A DNA stretch of 64,000 nucleotides from the NCBI RefSeq assembly GCF_001427905.1, contig NZ_LMEF01000006.1, positions 1-64,000 on the forward strand, given 5' to 3'. Below are positions 35,578 through 43,880 of the stretch, in pieces. Under the pieces are notes generated by a model that did no database searches, was not told where the DNA came from, and saw nothing but the letters and a program-made list of their open reading frames with translations. The stretch comes from Flavobacterium sp. Root420 (GTDB taxonomy: Bacteria > Bacteroidota > Bacteroidia > Flavobacteriales > Flavobacteriaceae). Position 1 is the first letter of the stretch. Each line of letters opens with the position of its first letter. The translations under genes were made by a program, and so were the position numbers.

Positions 35578-36294
35578 ATGAAATGTGTAATTATAGATGA
35601 TGAACCTTTAGCGGTTGAATTATTAGAAGATTTTGTCCGAAAAGTAGATTCGCTGGAATTGGTTAGCACTTTTAATAATGCCATCGATGCCGTTTCATTT
35701 ATTAATCAGACGAATGTAGATTTGATTTTTTTGGATATTCAGATGCCTCATTTTTCTGGAATTGAATTTTTAAATACCATAGAAAAAAAGCCTTTAATCA
35801 TTTTTACAACAGCCTATTCTGATTATGCTGTTGAAGGATTTAATCTTGGTGCTGTTGATTATTTGGTAAAACCAATTCCGTTTCATCGTTTTTTAAAATC
35901 GGTAGTACGTGCGCAGCAAATTTTCAATCCTGCAGCAACGGTTCAGGCTATTTCTGAAAACACTACTGCTCCCGAATTAGAACAGGATTTTATGTTTGTC
36001 AGAGCCGAATATGAGAATGTAAAAATGAATTTTGCCGATATTTTATTTATTGAAGGTCTAAAAGATTATGTAAAAATCTATACCACAGACAATAAATTTA
36101 CCCTGACTTTAATCAGTTTAATAAAACTTGAGAATTTACTTTCCAGCAAAGGCTTTTCGAGAATTCACAGGTCGTATATCATCAATATAAAACATGTAAA
36201 ATCGATTCAGAAAAATAAGGTTTTAATTAGTGATAAACGAATTCCGATTAGTGAAAGTTATAAGAGTACCTTTTTCGAAAAGATCAATTTATAA
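35578..36294 (+). CDS. LytTR family response regulator
   Basis: A 238-residue regulator. The receiver domain (1-120) has acidic D7/D8, phospho-acceptor D53 in LIFLDIQMP, and conserved K in LVKPIPF. The DNA-binding LytTR domain covers about 135-238, with FVRAEYENVKMNFADILFIE and FSRIHRSYIINIKHVKSI. Partner of the kinase just upstream. Direct repeats at 32007-32053 are a reasonable target. A 15-bp terminator hairpin follows. Confidence 0.94.
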   Translation: MKCVIIDDEPLAVELLEDFVRKVDSLELVSTFNNAIDAVSFINQTNVDLIFLDIQMPHFSGIEFLNTIEKKPLIIFTTAYSDYAVEGFNLGAVDYLVKPIPFHRFLKSVVRAQQIFNPAATVQAISENTTAPELEQDFMFVRAEYENVKMNFADILFIEGLKDYVKIYTTDNKFTLTLISLIKLENLLSSKGFSRIHRSYIINIKHVKSIQKNKVLISDKRIPISESYKSTFFEKINL

Positions 36295-36317
36295 TTTTTT
36301 AAAATTCCAAAAAAATA

Positions 36318-36365
36318 AAATTCCAAATTCCAGGAATGTCTGACAACGATTGGAATTTGGAATTT
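36318..36365. terminator. Bidirectional terminator after the LytTR gene
   Basis: A 15-bp perfect stem AAATTCCAAATTCCA (36318-36332) and its complement (36351-36365) lies between two convergent genes, with A/T runs on both sides. Confidence 0.75.
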
Positions 36366-36391
36366 CTATTTTGATATTTTTATTTTAGAAT

Positions 36392-36910
36392 TTATTCTTC
36401 GTTTTTAAACCAACCCGAATACATTACATAGTTGTTTGAAATACGTTCGATTTCACCTGCAAAATCAGATTGGTCAATGTCTTTTACTTTTTTGGCAGGA
36501 ACACCTGCATAAATACTTCCTGAAGTTACAATTGTATTTTGTGTAACAACTGCTCCAGCGGCCACAATAGCATTGCTTTCAACTACACAATTATCCATTA
36601 CAATCGCGCCCATTCCTATTAAAACATTGTCATGAATAGTACACCCATGCACAATTGCATTATGGCCAATTGAAACATTGTTTCCTATAATAGTTGGATG
36701 TTTTTGATACGTACAATGAATGATTGCTCCATCCTGGATATTAACTTTATTCCCAATTTTAATGAAGTGAACATCGCCACGAATTACAGCATTAAACCAA
36801 ACACTGCAAGATTCGCCAAATGTAACATCGCCAACAATAGTAGCATTTTCAGCAACATAACAATCCTCTGGAATTGAAGGTGATTTTCCGTTTACAGACT
36901 TAATTAGCAT
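36392..36910 (-). CDS. Gamma carbonic anhydrase family protein
   Basis: A 172-residue left-handed beta-helix protein made of hexapeptide repeats. The zinc ligands of the gamma class fit H65 (in GAIIHC), H83 and H88 (IGHNAIVHGC); the last two are five apart as in the archaeal enzyme. Acts in the cytosol as a trimer. Relatives include YrdA/PaaY proteins, some of which are inactive, so enzyme activity is not assured. It is six bases after the PorP/SprF gene. Confidence 0.9.
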   Translation of the reverse strand: MLIKSVNGKSPSIPEDCYVAENATIVGDVTFGESCSVWFNAVIRGDVHFIKIGNKVNIQDGAIIHCTYQKHPTIIGNNVSIGHNAIVHGCTIHDNVLIGMGAIVMDNCVVESNAIVAAGAVVTQNTIVTSGSIYAGVPAKKVKDIDQSDFAGEIERISNNYVMYSGWFKNEE

Positions 36911-36916
36911 AAAAAA

Positions 36917-37906
36917 TTAATTAATAGCCGGACAATTACAATCGTAACGTTCCTTTTTACAAAATAAATTGATTCCTAAAGTAATTTGATGATACCCGCC
37001 GGTATCAAACTTTACATCTCCCATCACTTGAGAGTACGTGTACGCAAACATAAAGTTTTTAAAATTTACACCTATAATTGGTGTAAAATATTGCAATTTT
37101 TGAGATGAAACACCACTTCCCGAAAGATATTGTGCGCCATCAAAACTTCTTCTATATGATAATGCCGCCCATAAGCTTCCAAAATCCATATTTTTGTACG
37201 CTTTCATGTTTAAATCGATCGATTTTTCTTTCGTCTGATCAAACATTTGAAACAATATTGAAGGTTCCCAGGTGATATTTTCACTTTTACCAAAAACATA
37301 TCCCGCGCTCAAAAGATACTTTCTAACATTATCACTTTCATAATCCGTATACAATTCTCTTCTGGTTTCGATCAGTCCCTGAACTGTAGCGTGAGCATAA
37401 AAATTTAAGTAATTATAAGACGCTCCAACATCAACATTAAAATAAGAATCTTTTTGAATCTGTCCGGAAACAATTGGGTCAAATGTTGTTCCAAACGTTG
37501 TTTCGTCTAATTGATTTTGAATTACTCCTCCACTAATACCAAAAGATAATTGATTCAAATCGATCTCATCTCTCGAAAACATAATATGATGTGCATAAGT
37601 AAGCTTTACGCCTTTTTGAGAATGATAACCGTTCTTATCATTAAAAACAATAATTCCGGCCCCGGATCTCTCGCCTATTCGACCGTTAAAACTTAACGTT
37701 TGAAGTTCCGGTGCATCATCCTGACCAAACCATTGTTTTCTGGCTGTTAATCTTATTTTCGCACAATTTGCCGCTCCAGCCATAGAAGGATGAATCAAGT
37801 AATAGTTATCAGATAAATAATCTGAATAAACTGGAATTCCTTCTTGTGAATAAGAATAAACCGAAGTGATTAAAAATATGAATAAAACCCTGATTCTAAA
37901 TTCCAT
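36917..37906 (-). CDS. PorP/SprF family type IX secretion membrane protein
   Basis: A 329-residue outer-membrane protein. The signal peptide (about 1-20) is followed by VYSDYLSDNYYLIHPSMAGA, the usual NP(S/A)xaG opening of PorP/SprF. ARKQWFGQDDAPELQTLSF and the rest of the strands match the family. The end carries CKKERYDCNC. SprF-type partners help secrete a cognate adhesin such as SprB, but no large adhesin gene adjoins this one, so it is an orphan copy. Confidence 0.92.
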   Translation of the reverse strand: MEFRIRVLFIFLITSVYSYSQEGIPVYSDYLSDNYYLIHPSMAGAANCAKIRLTARKQWFGQDDAPELQTLSFNGRIGERSGAGIIVFNDKNGYHSQKGVKLTYAHHIMFSRDEIDLNQLSFGISGGVIQNQLDETTFGTTFDPIVSGQIQKDSYFNVDVGASYNYLNFYAHATVQGLIETRRELYTDYESDNVRKYLLSAGYVFGKSENITWEPSILFQMFDQTKEKSIDLNMKAYKNMDFGSLWAALSYRRSFDGAQYLSGSGVSSQKLQYFTPIIGVNFKNFMFAYTYSQVMGDVKFDTGGYHQITLGINLFCKKERYDCNCPAIN

Positions 37907-38025
37907 AAAGGCAAAATTGTTTAAATATATTTTAGACTCTCCTAATTTAATACGATTTATTTGAAAAGAGTCTTAATTATTTTATTAAAAAACCAAATAT
38001 AGCTATTAGTAGAAAATAACTTTAG

Positions 38026-38033
38026 TAAATTTG
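38026..38033 (+). promoter_or_regulatory. -7 box of the nfu gene
   Basis: TAAATTTG matches the Bacteroidota -7 consensus and lies 17 bases before the ATG at 38050. No convincing TTG is at the -33 position. Confidence 0.5.
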
Positions 38034-38049
38034 TGAAAAATTACAAATC

Positions 38050-38949
38050 ATGACAAAAATCACCATAAAGGAAACTCAAAATCCGACTATATTAAAATTT
38101 GAATTTGAAGATTTCATTACTCAAAATCAAAATTTTGAATTTAAGAATATTGATGAGGCACAAGAATCGCCATTAGCACAACAATTATTTTATCTTCCGT
38201 TTGTAAAAACAGTTTACATTTCAGGAAATTTCATCGCTATCGAAAGATACAGTATTGTAGAATGGGAAGACGTACAAGATGCTGTTGCAGAACAAATTGC
38301 AGCATTTGTAGACAAAGGTGGGGTTATTATTAAAATCAACGAAAACAAAGCCAAAAAACAACCCATTACGGTTTACGGAGAAACAACTCCAAATCCGGCG
38401 GCACTAAAATTTGTGGTTAGCAGAATGTTAACCAGAAATCCGGTAGAATACAAAAATATTGACCAAACTGCTTCTTCTCCATTAGCAAAAGAATTATTCA
38501 AATTCCCTTATGTAAAAGAAGTTTTTATTGATGAAAATTATATTTCGGTTACTAAATACGATATTAACGACTGGGATGAAATCACATTGGAAGTTAGAAC
38601 ATTTATCAAACAATTTATCGAAAACGGAGGAACTGTTTTAGATGAAAGTTTAATTGAAGTTGCTACAAAAAATGATGTTACTAAAGATGAAGCTTTTGAT
38701 AAATTGGATGTAACTTCACAACAAATCATCAACATCCTGGAAGAATACGTAAAACCAGCCGTTGCTGCCGATGGAGGAAATATTGCATTCGATTCGTATA
38801 ATGAAAATGACAAAACAGTGAAAGTTATTTTGCAAGGTGCTTGTAGCGGATGTCCATCTTCTACTTTTACTCTAAAAAGTGGAATCGAAAACATGTTGAA
38901 AAGCATGTTAAATGATGAGGCTATTAAAGTCGAAGCTGTAAATGCATAA
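38050..38949 (+). CDS. NifU family iron-sulfur carrier with two N-terminal domains
   Basis: A 299-residue cytosolic protein. Two Nfu N-terminal domains in tandem (about 3-95 and 106-203) are evident from TQNPTILKFEFE versus TPNPAALKFVVS and LFYLPFVKTVYISGNFIAIE versus LFKFPYVKEVFIDENYISVT. The NifU domain (about 222-295) ends in GACSGCPSSTFTLKSGIE with cluster ligands C265 and C268. It should bind and deliver a 4Fe-4S cluster. The doubled N-terminal domain seems common in Flavobacteria. Transcribed alone, with a terminator at 38971-39003. Confidence 0.95.
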   Translation: MTKITIKETQNPTILKFEFEDFITQNQNFEFKNIDEAQESPLAQQLFYLPFVKTVYISGNFIAIERYSIVEWEDVQDAVAEQIAAFVDKGGVIIKINENKAKKQPITVYGETTPNPAALKFVVSRMLTRNPVEYKNIDQTASSPLAKELFKFPYVKEVFIDENYISVTKYDINDWDEITLEVRTFIKQFIENGGTVLDESLIEVATKNDVTKDEAFDKLDVTSQQIINILEEYVKPAVAADGGNIAFDSYNENDKTVKVILQGACSGCPSSTFTLKSGIENMLKSMLNDEAIKVEAVNA

Positions 38950-38970
38950 AAAATAACATTAGAAAATACA

Positions 38971-39003
38971 GAAAGCGTTCGCCATTGGTGGACGCTTTTT
39001 TTA
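38971..39003 (+). terminator. Terminator of the nfu gene
   Basis: AAAGCGT at 38972-38978 pairs with ACGCTTT at 38991-38998, with inner pairs across CCATTGG, followed by a T-run to 39002. Confidence 0.75.
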
Positions 39004-39105
39004 TTACCTCGTATCTCTTAACTTTCAATAAATTATTTTAACATTCATGCTGTAATCCTGTAAAAAAGTCTAATATTGTATTATTAACTAATCAATTATA
39101 AAACT

Positions 39106-39513
39106 ATGGGATTATCTTCATTTTTCAAGAATTTATTCGGCTCAGCCAAAGAATCCACGACAGACTTGGCCAATCAGGCTGAAACTACTTTTGAGCAAGC
39201 CAAGGAAGCTGCTACACCTTATATTGAAAAAGCAGAGACTTTTGCAGAAGAGACTATCGCTAAAGCCAAAGAAGCTTCAGAACCATTACTTGACAGTGCA
39301 GTTGAATATGCAGGTCAGGCGAAGGATATTGTTAGTGAGTATGTTGAAAAAGCAACCGATTCTATAAGTGATGTAATTGATTCTGTAAAAGAAAAAACAA
39401 ACGAATTAACCAGCGACACTAAAACAGTTGCCTCAGAAACTGTGGTTGATGCAAGTGAAACAGCAGCAACTATCGAAGAAAAACCTACTGACGAAATTGC
39501 TGATAAGGAATAG
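39106..39513 (+). CDS. Amphipathic helical protein (YtxH/apolipoprotein-like)
   Basis: A 135-residue protein with a short hydrophobic head MGLSSFFKNLFGSAKES and then repeated heptad- and 11-residue-like helices rich in Ala, Glu and Lys: TPYIEKAETFAEETIAKAKE, EASEPLLDSAVEYAGQAKDI, EYVEKATDSISDVIDSVKEK. No cysteine, no signal peptide. It resembles stress-related amphipathic proteins (YtxH/LEA-like) rather than any enzyme. It sits before mscS, which hints at osmotic stress, but a terminator separates them. Confidence 0.7.
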   Translation: MGLSSFFKNLFGSAKESTTDLANQAETTFEQAKEAATPYIEKAETFAEETIAKAKEASEPLLDSAVEYAGQAKDIVSEYVEKATDSISDVIDSVKEKTNELTSDTKTVASETVVDASETAATIEEKPTDEIADKE

Positions 39514-39544
39514 ATACTTATTTTTCTTATAGAAGAAATATCTT

Positions 39545-39591
39545 TATATTTGCACTACTAATACACCTTCTCGTTTTGAGAAGGTTTTTTT
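39545..39591 (+). promoter_or_regulatory. mscS promoter box followed by a leader hairpin
   Basis: TATATTTG at 39545-39552 fits a -7 box. Twelve bases later an eight-bp stem ACCTTCTC (39565-39572) pairs with GAGAAGGT (39578-39585), followed by T-run 39585-39591, only 12 bases before the mscS ATG at 39604. It may simply terminate the preceding gene. If the box is real, mscS transcripts must pass this terminator, an attenuator-like layout. Confidence 0.5.
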
Positions 39592-39603
39592 ATTCAATAT
39601 AAC

Positions 39604-40413
39604 ATGATGAGTCCAGAACAAATTAGTATATACGTCACTAAATTCATTGACGTACTAGTTGATTATGCGCCAAAATTAGTTTCGGCATTTCTAATTTTAT
39701 TTATTGGTATATATGCCATCCGATTAATAAACAGAATTATTACCAAAGTAATGGTTCAAAGAAATTTAGATCCGACACTTACAAAATTCCTTTCCGATAT
39801 TTTAATATGGGCACTGAGAGTTTTGTTATTTGTAACCTTTATTTCAAAACTTGGTATCGAGACTTCATCATTTGTTGCCATTTTAGGAGCAATGGGGCTT
39901 GCAGTTGGTTTATCACTACAAGGCTCGCTTTCTAATTTTGCAGGCGGAATGTTAATTATCGTTTTCAAACCTTTTAAAGTTGGTGACACTATCGAAGCTC
40001 AGGGTGTAATAGCAACTGTAAGTGAAATTCAGATTTTTGTTACGAAAATGCTTACTGCCAACAATCAAACTGTTTTTGTCCCAAATGGTGCGTTATCTAA
40101 CGGAACGATCATTAATTATTCTATGCAGGGAGAAAGAAGAGCTGATTTGACTTTTGCAGTTTCCTATGATTCTGATATTAAAAAAGCGAAGGAAGTTCTT
40201 TTAAATGTTTTAAATAAAAATCCTAAAGTACTTAAAAAGCCTGCTCCGGAAGTTTTTGTAAAAAACCTGACAGCTAGTGCCGTAGAATTTTCAGTACGTC
40301 CGTGGGCAAAAAATGTAAACTATGGTGCTGTTTTCTCTGAAACTCTAGAGAACTGTAAAGCAGCTTTAGATGAAGCCGGAATTTCAGTTCAACCGTATAC
40401 GCTTCAAAAATAA
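39604..40413 (+). CDS. Small-conductance mechanosensitive channel (MscS family)
   Basis: A 269-residue inner-membrane channel of minimal MscS size. Three spans: about 17-38, 60-80, and TM3 with GAMGLAVGLSLQGSLSNFAG (about 94-113), the glycine/alanine-packed pore helix. The beta domain begins FKVGDTIEAQGVIATVSEIQ, and the alpha/beta vestibule follows. It opens under membrane tension to release solutes. MMSPEQ offers two Met starts (39604, 39607). Convergent with tsaB, eight bases from its stop. Confidence 0.94.
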   Translation: MMSPEQISIYVTKFIDVLVDYAPKLVSAFLILFIGIYAIRLINRIITKVMVQRNLDPTLTKFLSDILIWALRVLLFVTFISKLGIETSSFVAILGAMGLAVGLSLQGSLSNFAGGMLIIVFKPFKVGDTIEAQGVIATVSEIQIFVTKMLTANNQTVFVPNGALSNGTIINYSMQGERRADLTFAVSYDSDIKKAKEVLLNVLNKNPKVLKKPAPEVFVKNLTASAVEFSVRPWAKNVNYGAVFSETLENCKAALDEAGISVQPYTLQK

Positions 40414-40421
40414 AAGTTTTA

Positions 40422-41093
40422 TTACTTTTTTGATGGAGGTGCCATCATAAAATCTTTTAAATAATAAGGTTCAAAATAAGCGACATCTACAGTGTCGCTT
40501 ATTTGATATTTATCAAAACTAATTTTACTCATTGCCGAAGCTGAAGGGTATTTTATATCTTCTAAAAAAATGAAGTTATCTTTCGTCAAAATTGGTTTGC
40601 ATTTGTCTGCGCAGTCTCCAACAAAATAAATTACATCCGTATATGCAGCAAAAGAATCTTCTGTAATAACTTCTGCCTGGATTTCTCTTTCAACTTCCAA
40701 GTTCGCATTAAAAATTTCACTGTAAACTTCCATTCTCCTGGCATCCAGCATTGGAATTATTTTACCTTCAGAAACTTTGGCTTGCGATGCTAAAGTCTTC
40801 AAAGTATCGACAGCAATTAGCGGAATATTTAATGCAAAACACAATCCTTTTGCTGCTGAAACCCCAATGCGCAAACCTGTATAAGAACCAGGTCCCTGAC
40901 TTACTGCAATTGCAGTTAAATCCTGAACAGTGATTCCTGCTTCGGCAATTGCTTCTTCGATAAAAACATGGAGTTTTTCGGCATGCGAATATCCTTCTTC
41001 TGCAATTTCCTTACATAAAATTGTTTCACCATTTTTTGCAATTGCTACAGAACAGTTTTTTGTAGCCGTTTCGATATTGAGAATAAAAGACAA
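40422..41093 (-). CDS. tsaB: tRNA threonylcarbamoyladenosine biosynthesis protein TsaB
   Basis: Non-catalytic partner of TsaD in making t6A on ANN-decoding tRNAs. The 223-residue ASKHA-fold protein shows ILNIETATKNCSVAIAKNG at the start, AVSQGPGSYTGLRIGVSAAKG (GPGSYTGLR is the signature) and PLIAVDTLKTLA. It lacks the metal-binding histidines of TsaD, as expected. It is the last gene after the efflux locus, 27 bases from the upstream adaptor, and possibly co-transcribed. Confidence 0.95.
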   Translation of the reverse strand: MSFILNIETATKNCSVAIAKNGETILCKEIAEEGYSHAEKLHVFIEEAIAEAGITVQDLTAIAVSQGPGSYTGLRIGVSAAKGLCFALNIPLIAVDTLKTLASQAKVSEGKIIPMLDARRMEVYSEIFNANLEVEREIQAEVITEDSFAAYTDVIYFVGDCADKCKPILTKDNFIFLEDIKYPSASAMSKISFDKYQISDTVDVAYFEPYYLKDFMMAPPSKK

Positions 41094-41120
41094 AGTATTT
41101 ATTTTTTAAGATTATAATAT

Positions 41121-42410
41121 TTATTTTTTGGGAACTTCAGCTTTTTTAAGCTTTACTTTATCACCAGAATTCAATTCTTTTGAAACAGTTGTATAAGGTC
41201 CTGTAATAACAACATCACCTGGCTTCAATCCAGACATTACTTCGATATTGGTATCGTCCTGAATTCCTGTTTTAATGATTCTGATTTTAGCTTTATCTCC
41301 AACTTTCACAAAAACACACTCGAATTTTTTATCACTTTTTGGCACTACTTTTTTCTCATTAGGATCTTCTACTGTAAAATCCTTAACGGCTGCCGTATCT
41401 GATTTTACAACTACTGAACTAATAGGCACTGCTAATACATTTGCTTTTGTTTTTGTCAAAATATCAACTGTTGCTGTCATTCCGGGTCTAAAGGGAGAAT
41501 AAGAGCTTGGTTGGCCTTCTAACAAATCCTGATAGGATTCTTTTAGAATACGAACTTTAACCTTGAAATTAGTAACCTGATCTGAAGTTAGCGTCGAGCT
41601 TGCAGAGTTAGAAATACTCGTTACGATACCTTTAAATTTCTTTTTTAAATAAGCATCTACTTCAACATTGGCTTCATCTCCAATTTTCACTTTCACAATG
41701 TCATTTTCGTTAACATCCACTTCAACTTCCATGTTGTTTAGGTTTGCCACTCTCAAAAGCTCGGTTCCAGCCATTTGTTGCGTTCCTAAAACACGCTCTC
41801 CTAATTCTACATTTAAAACCGAAATAGTTCCGTCTGCAGGAGCATAAATTAAAGTACGCCCCAAATTATCTTTAGCTTCAGTTACAGATGCCGAGGCGCT
41901 TTGAACATTGTAATAAGAACTCTGTTTGGTAGCCTTGGCGACCTCAAAAGTTGCAATTGATTTATCCCAATCTGATTTTGAGATTACACCTTTCTCGTAT
42001 AATGTTTTATTACGTTCGTAGCTCGCTTTTGCTTCTTTAAAGCTTGCTTCAGACTGCGACAAACTGGCTTTGGTTCCAGATAAATTAGCAACAGATCGAT
42101 CTAATCCGGAGGTATATAAATCCGGATTTATTTTTACTAATAAATCTCCTTTTTTAACAACCTGACCTTCTTTTACATTTAATGCAATAATTTCACCTGA
42201 AACCATTGATGAAAGTTTTACTTCAATTTCCGGCTGAATTTTTCCTGTTGCCGAAACTGTCTCGACAATGGTTGAAGCCACTACTTTTGAAATTTCTACT
42301 TCTTTTCCTTCATCTTTATTTCCTATTACTCCCGATTTTGAAAGACCTACTAAAACTGCAATAATAACTACGGCGCCTCCTATTAAGAAATAAACTGTTT
42401 TTTTTGACAT
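41121..42410 (-). CDS. Periplasmic adaptor of tripartite efflux pump (MacA-like), copy 1
   Basis: A 429-residue membrane fusion protein. One N-terminal span (about 4-24) anchors it in the inner membrane. A biotinyl-lipoyl half (ALNVKEGQVVKKGDLLVKIN), a coiled-coil hairpin with YERNKTLYEKGVISKSDWDK, the second lipoyl half with IYAPADGTISVLNVELGERV, and a C-terminal barrel follow. It links the ABC permeases to TolC. It is six bases after the tolC-like gene; a second adaptor lies on the other side. Confidence 0.93.
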   Translation of the reverse strand: MSKKTVYFLIGGAVVIIAVLVGLSKSGVIGNKDEGKEVEISKVVASTIVETVSATGKIQPEIEVKLSSMVSGEIIALNVKEGQVVKKGDLLVKINPDLYTSGLDRSVANLSGTKASLSQSEASFKEAKASYERNKTLYEKGVISKSDWDKSIATFEVAKATKQSSYYNVQSASASVTEAKDNLGRTLIYAPADGTISVLNVELGERVLGTQQMAGTELLRVANLNNMEVEVDVNENDIVKVKIGDEANVEVDAYLKKKFKGIVTSISNSASSTLTSDQVTNFKVKVRILKESYQDLLEGQPSSYSPFRPGMTATVDILTKTKANVLAVPISSVVVKSDTAAVKDFTVEDPNEKKVVPKSDKKFECVFVKVGDKAKIRIIKTGIQDDTNIEVMSGLKPGDVVITGPYTTVSKELNSGDKVKLKKAEVPKK

Positions 42411-42416
42411 AATAAA

Positions 42417-43802
42417 TTATTTTGTAATAATTGGGACAATTGGAATTCCAAAGTAGAATTCAAGTATTTTTATTTTGAACATGTAATCGTATTTCGTTCT
42501 GATAACATCAGACTGTGCATTTGTCAACAATGTCTGAGCCTGTGTAAAATCGAATGAATTCATCAAACCTACATCATACTTTTCTTTAGCATAATTATAA
42601 GCCTGCTGTCTCGCTTCTAAAGTTACAGTTGATGATTCATATGTATTTAACGCTCCTTTTGCATTTGTAAAAGCAGTATAAACGTTACGTTGCAAATCTA
42701 AACTTTTTTGCTCTAAATCTATTTTAGATTTTTCTAAATTAACTTTATTTCGTTCTACATTATTTCGAACTGAGAAACCGTTGAAAATTGGAACATTCAA
42801 CTGAAACCCAAAATTATGTCCTTTATTATCACTAAATTGTTGAAAAACAGGATCTGGACCTCCTAAAATCGGATCACCATTAGCATCTACTCCTACAACT
42901 TTATCACTATAACTGGCTCTGGTATTAAAACCATAAAAACCAGAAAGCGTAGGCTGATAAGCGCCTTTTGCAATAGCTACATTTTTCTCAGCAATTTCAA
43001 GATTAGTCTGTGCCAGTTTCAATTCTGTTCTTGTTTCTTTTGCTTTATTGTAAATATCAATTGGGTTTTGCGCCATGATATTATTTTCATCTTTTGCATT
43101 TGTATCATCTATTACATCAAAATCTGCAAATTCTTTTAATTGTAAAAGCTGCGCTAAACTTAATTTTGAGATCAGTAAATTATTCTCTGAAACAGTAATC
43201 GCCTGTTGATCTGTTGCAATGGTCGCTTTTAGATCATATAAATCCCCACGTGGAATTGTTCCGGCATTTACCATTTCTTCAGAACGTTTTAATCGCTTTT
43301 CATCAATCGCTAATTGTTCTTTTTTTACTTTTAACTCTTCTTTATAAGATAGAATTTGTAGAAACGCATTCGCGACATTCAGCGAAATATCTTCCTGCAT
43401 TTTTAATAATTGATACTGTGATGCAATAATAGAAAGTTTTGTTCTTCTATATGTATTTTGAATCTGTAAACCTTTGTAAATATCAACTCCCGCATTTAAA
43501 CCTACTGATGAATATTGAGTTGTCTGATTACGCAAAAGACCTGTCGTAACATCCTGATTCAAACCAATATTCCAGGAGTGTGAAGCACTTCCATTTACTG
43601 ACGGAAGGTAATTTCCAAAAGCATCTTTTTTATCTATATCAGCATTTTTTACATCTAGTTCTGATAATTTTATTGTGATATTATTGTCTAGTGCATATCG
43701 CACACATTCTTCCAGTGTCCATTGTTTTGTTTGTGCCTGGGCTGATAATCCAAACCCTAAAAGTATAGCAAAAACAAGACTATTATATTTATTTATTTTC
43801 AT
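42417..43802 (-). CDS. TolC family outer-membrane efflux protein
   Basis: Started at the Met at 43802, giving 461 residues with a signal peptide ending LSAQAQ; the open frame to 43826 adds eight unlikely residues. WTLEECVRYALDNNITIKL near the start and the later KEKYDVGLMNSFDFTQAQTL are the two signature helices of the TolC repeat. It forms the outer-membrane trimeric channel of the pump. Sandwiched between the two adaptor genes. Confidence 0.94.
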   Translation of the reverse strand: MKINKYNSLVFAILLGFGLSAQAQTKQWTLEECVRYALDNNITIKLSELDVKNADIDKKDAFGNYLPSVNGSASHSWNIGLNQDVTTGLLRNQTTQYSSVGLNAGVDIYKGLQIQNTYRRTKLSIIASQYQLLKMQEDISLNVANAFLQILSYKEELKVKKEQLAIDEKRLKRSEEMVNAGTIPRGDLYDLKATIATDQQAITVSENNLLISKLSLAQLLQLKEFADFDVIDDTNAKDENNIMAQNPIDIYNKAKETRTELKLAQTNLEIAEKNVAIAKGAYQPTLSGFYGFNTRASYSDKVVGVDANGDPILGGPDPVFQQFSDNKGHNFGFQLNVPIFNGFSVRNNVERNKVNLEKSKIDLEQKSLDLQRNVYTAFTNAKGALNTYESSTVTLEARQQAYNYAKEKYDVGLMNSFDFTQAQTLLTNAQSDVIRTKYDYMFKIKILEFYFGIPIVPIITK

Positions 43803-43880
43803 ATATTTTGAATGAAAGCATAGCAAACACTATGCAAATTTAACATTTTATAAACCCAAAAAACTCTTTATACTTTCAAA

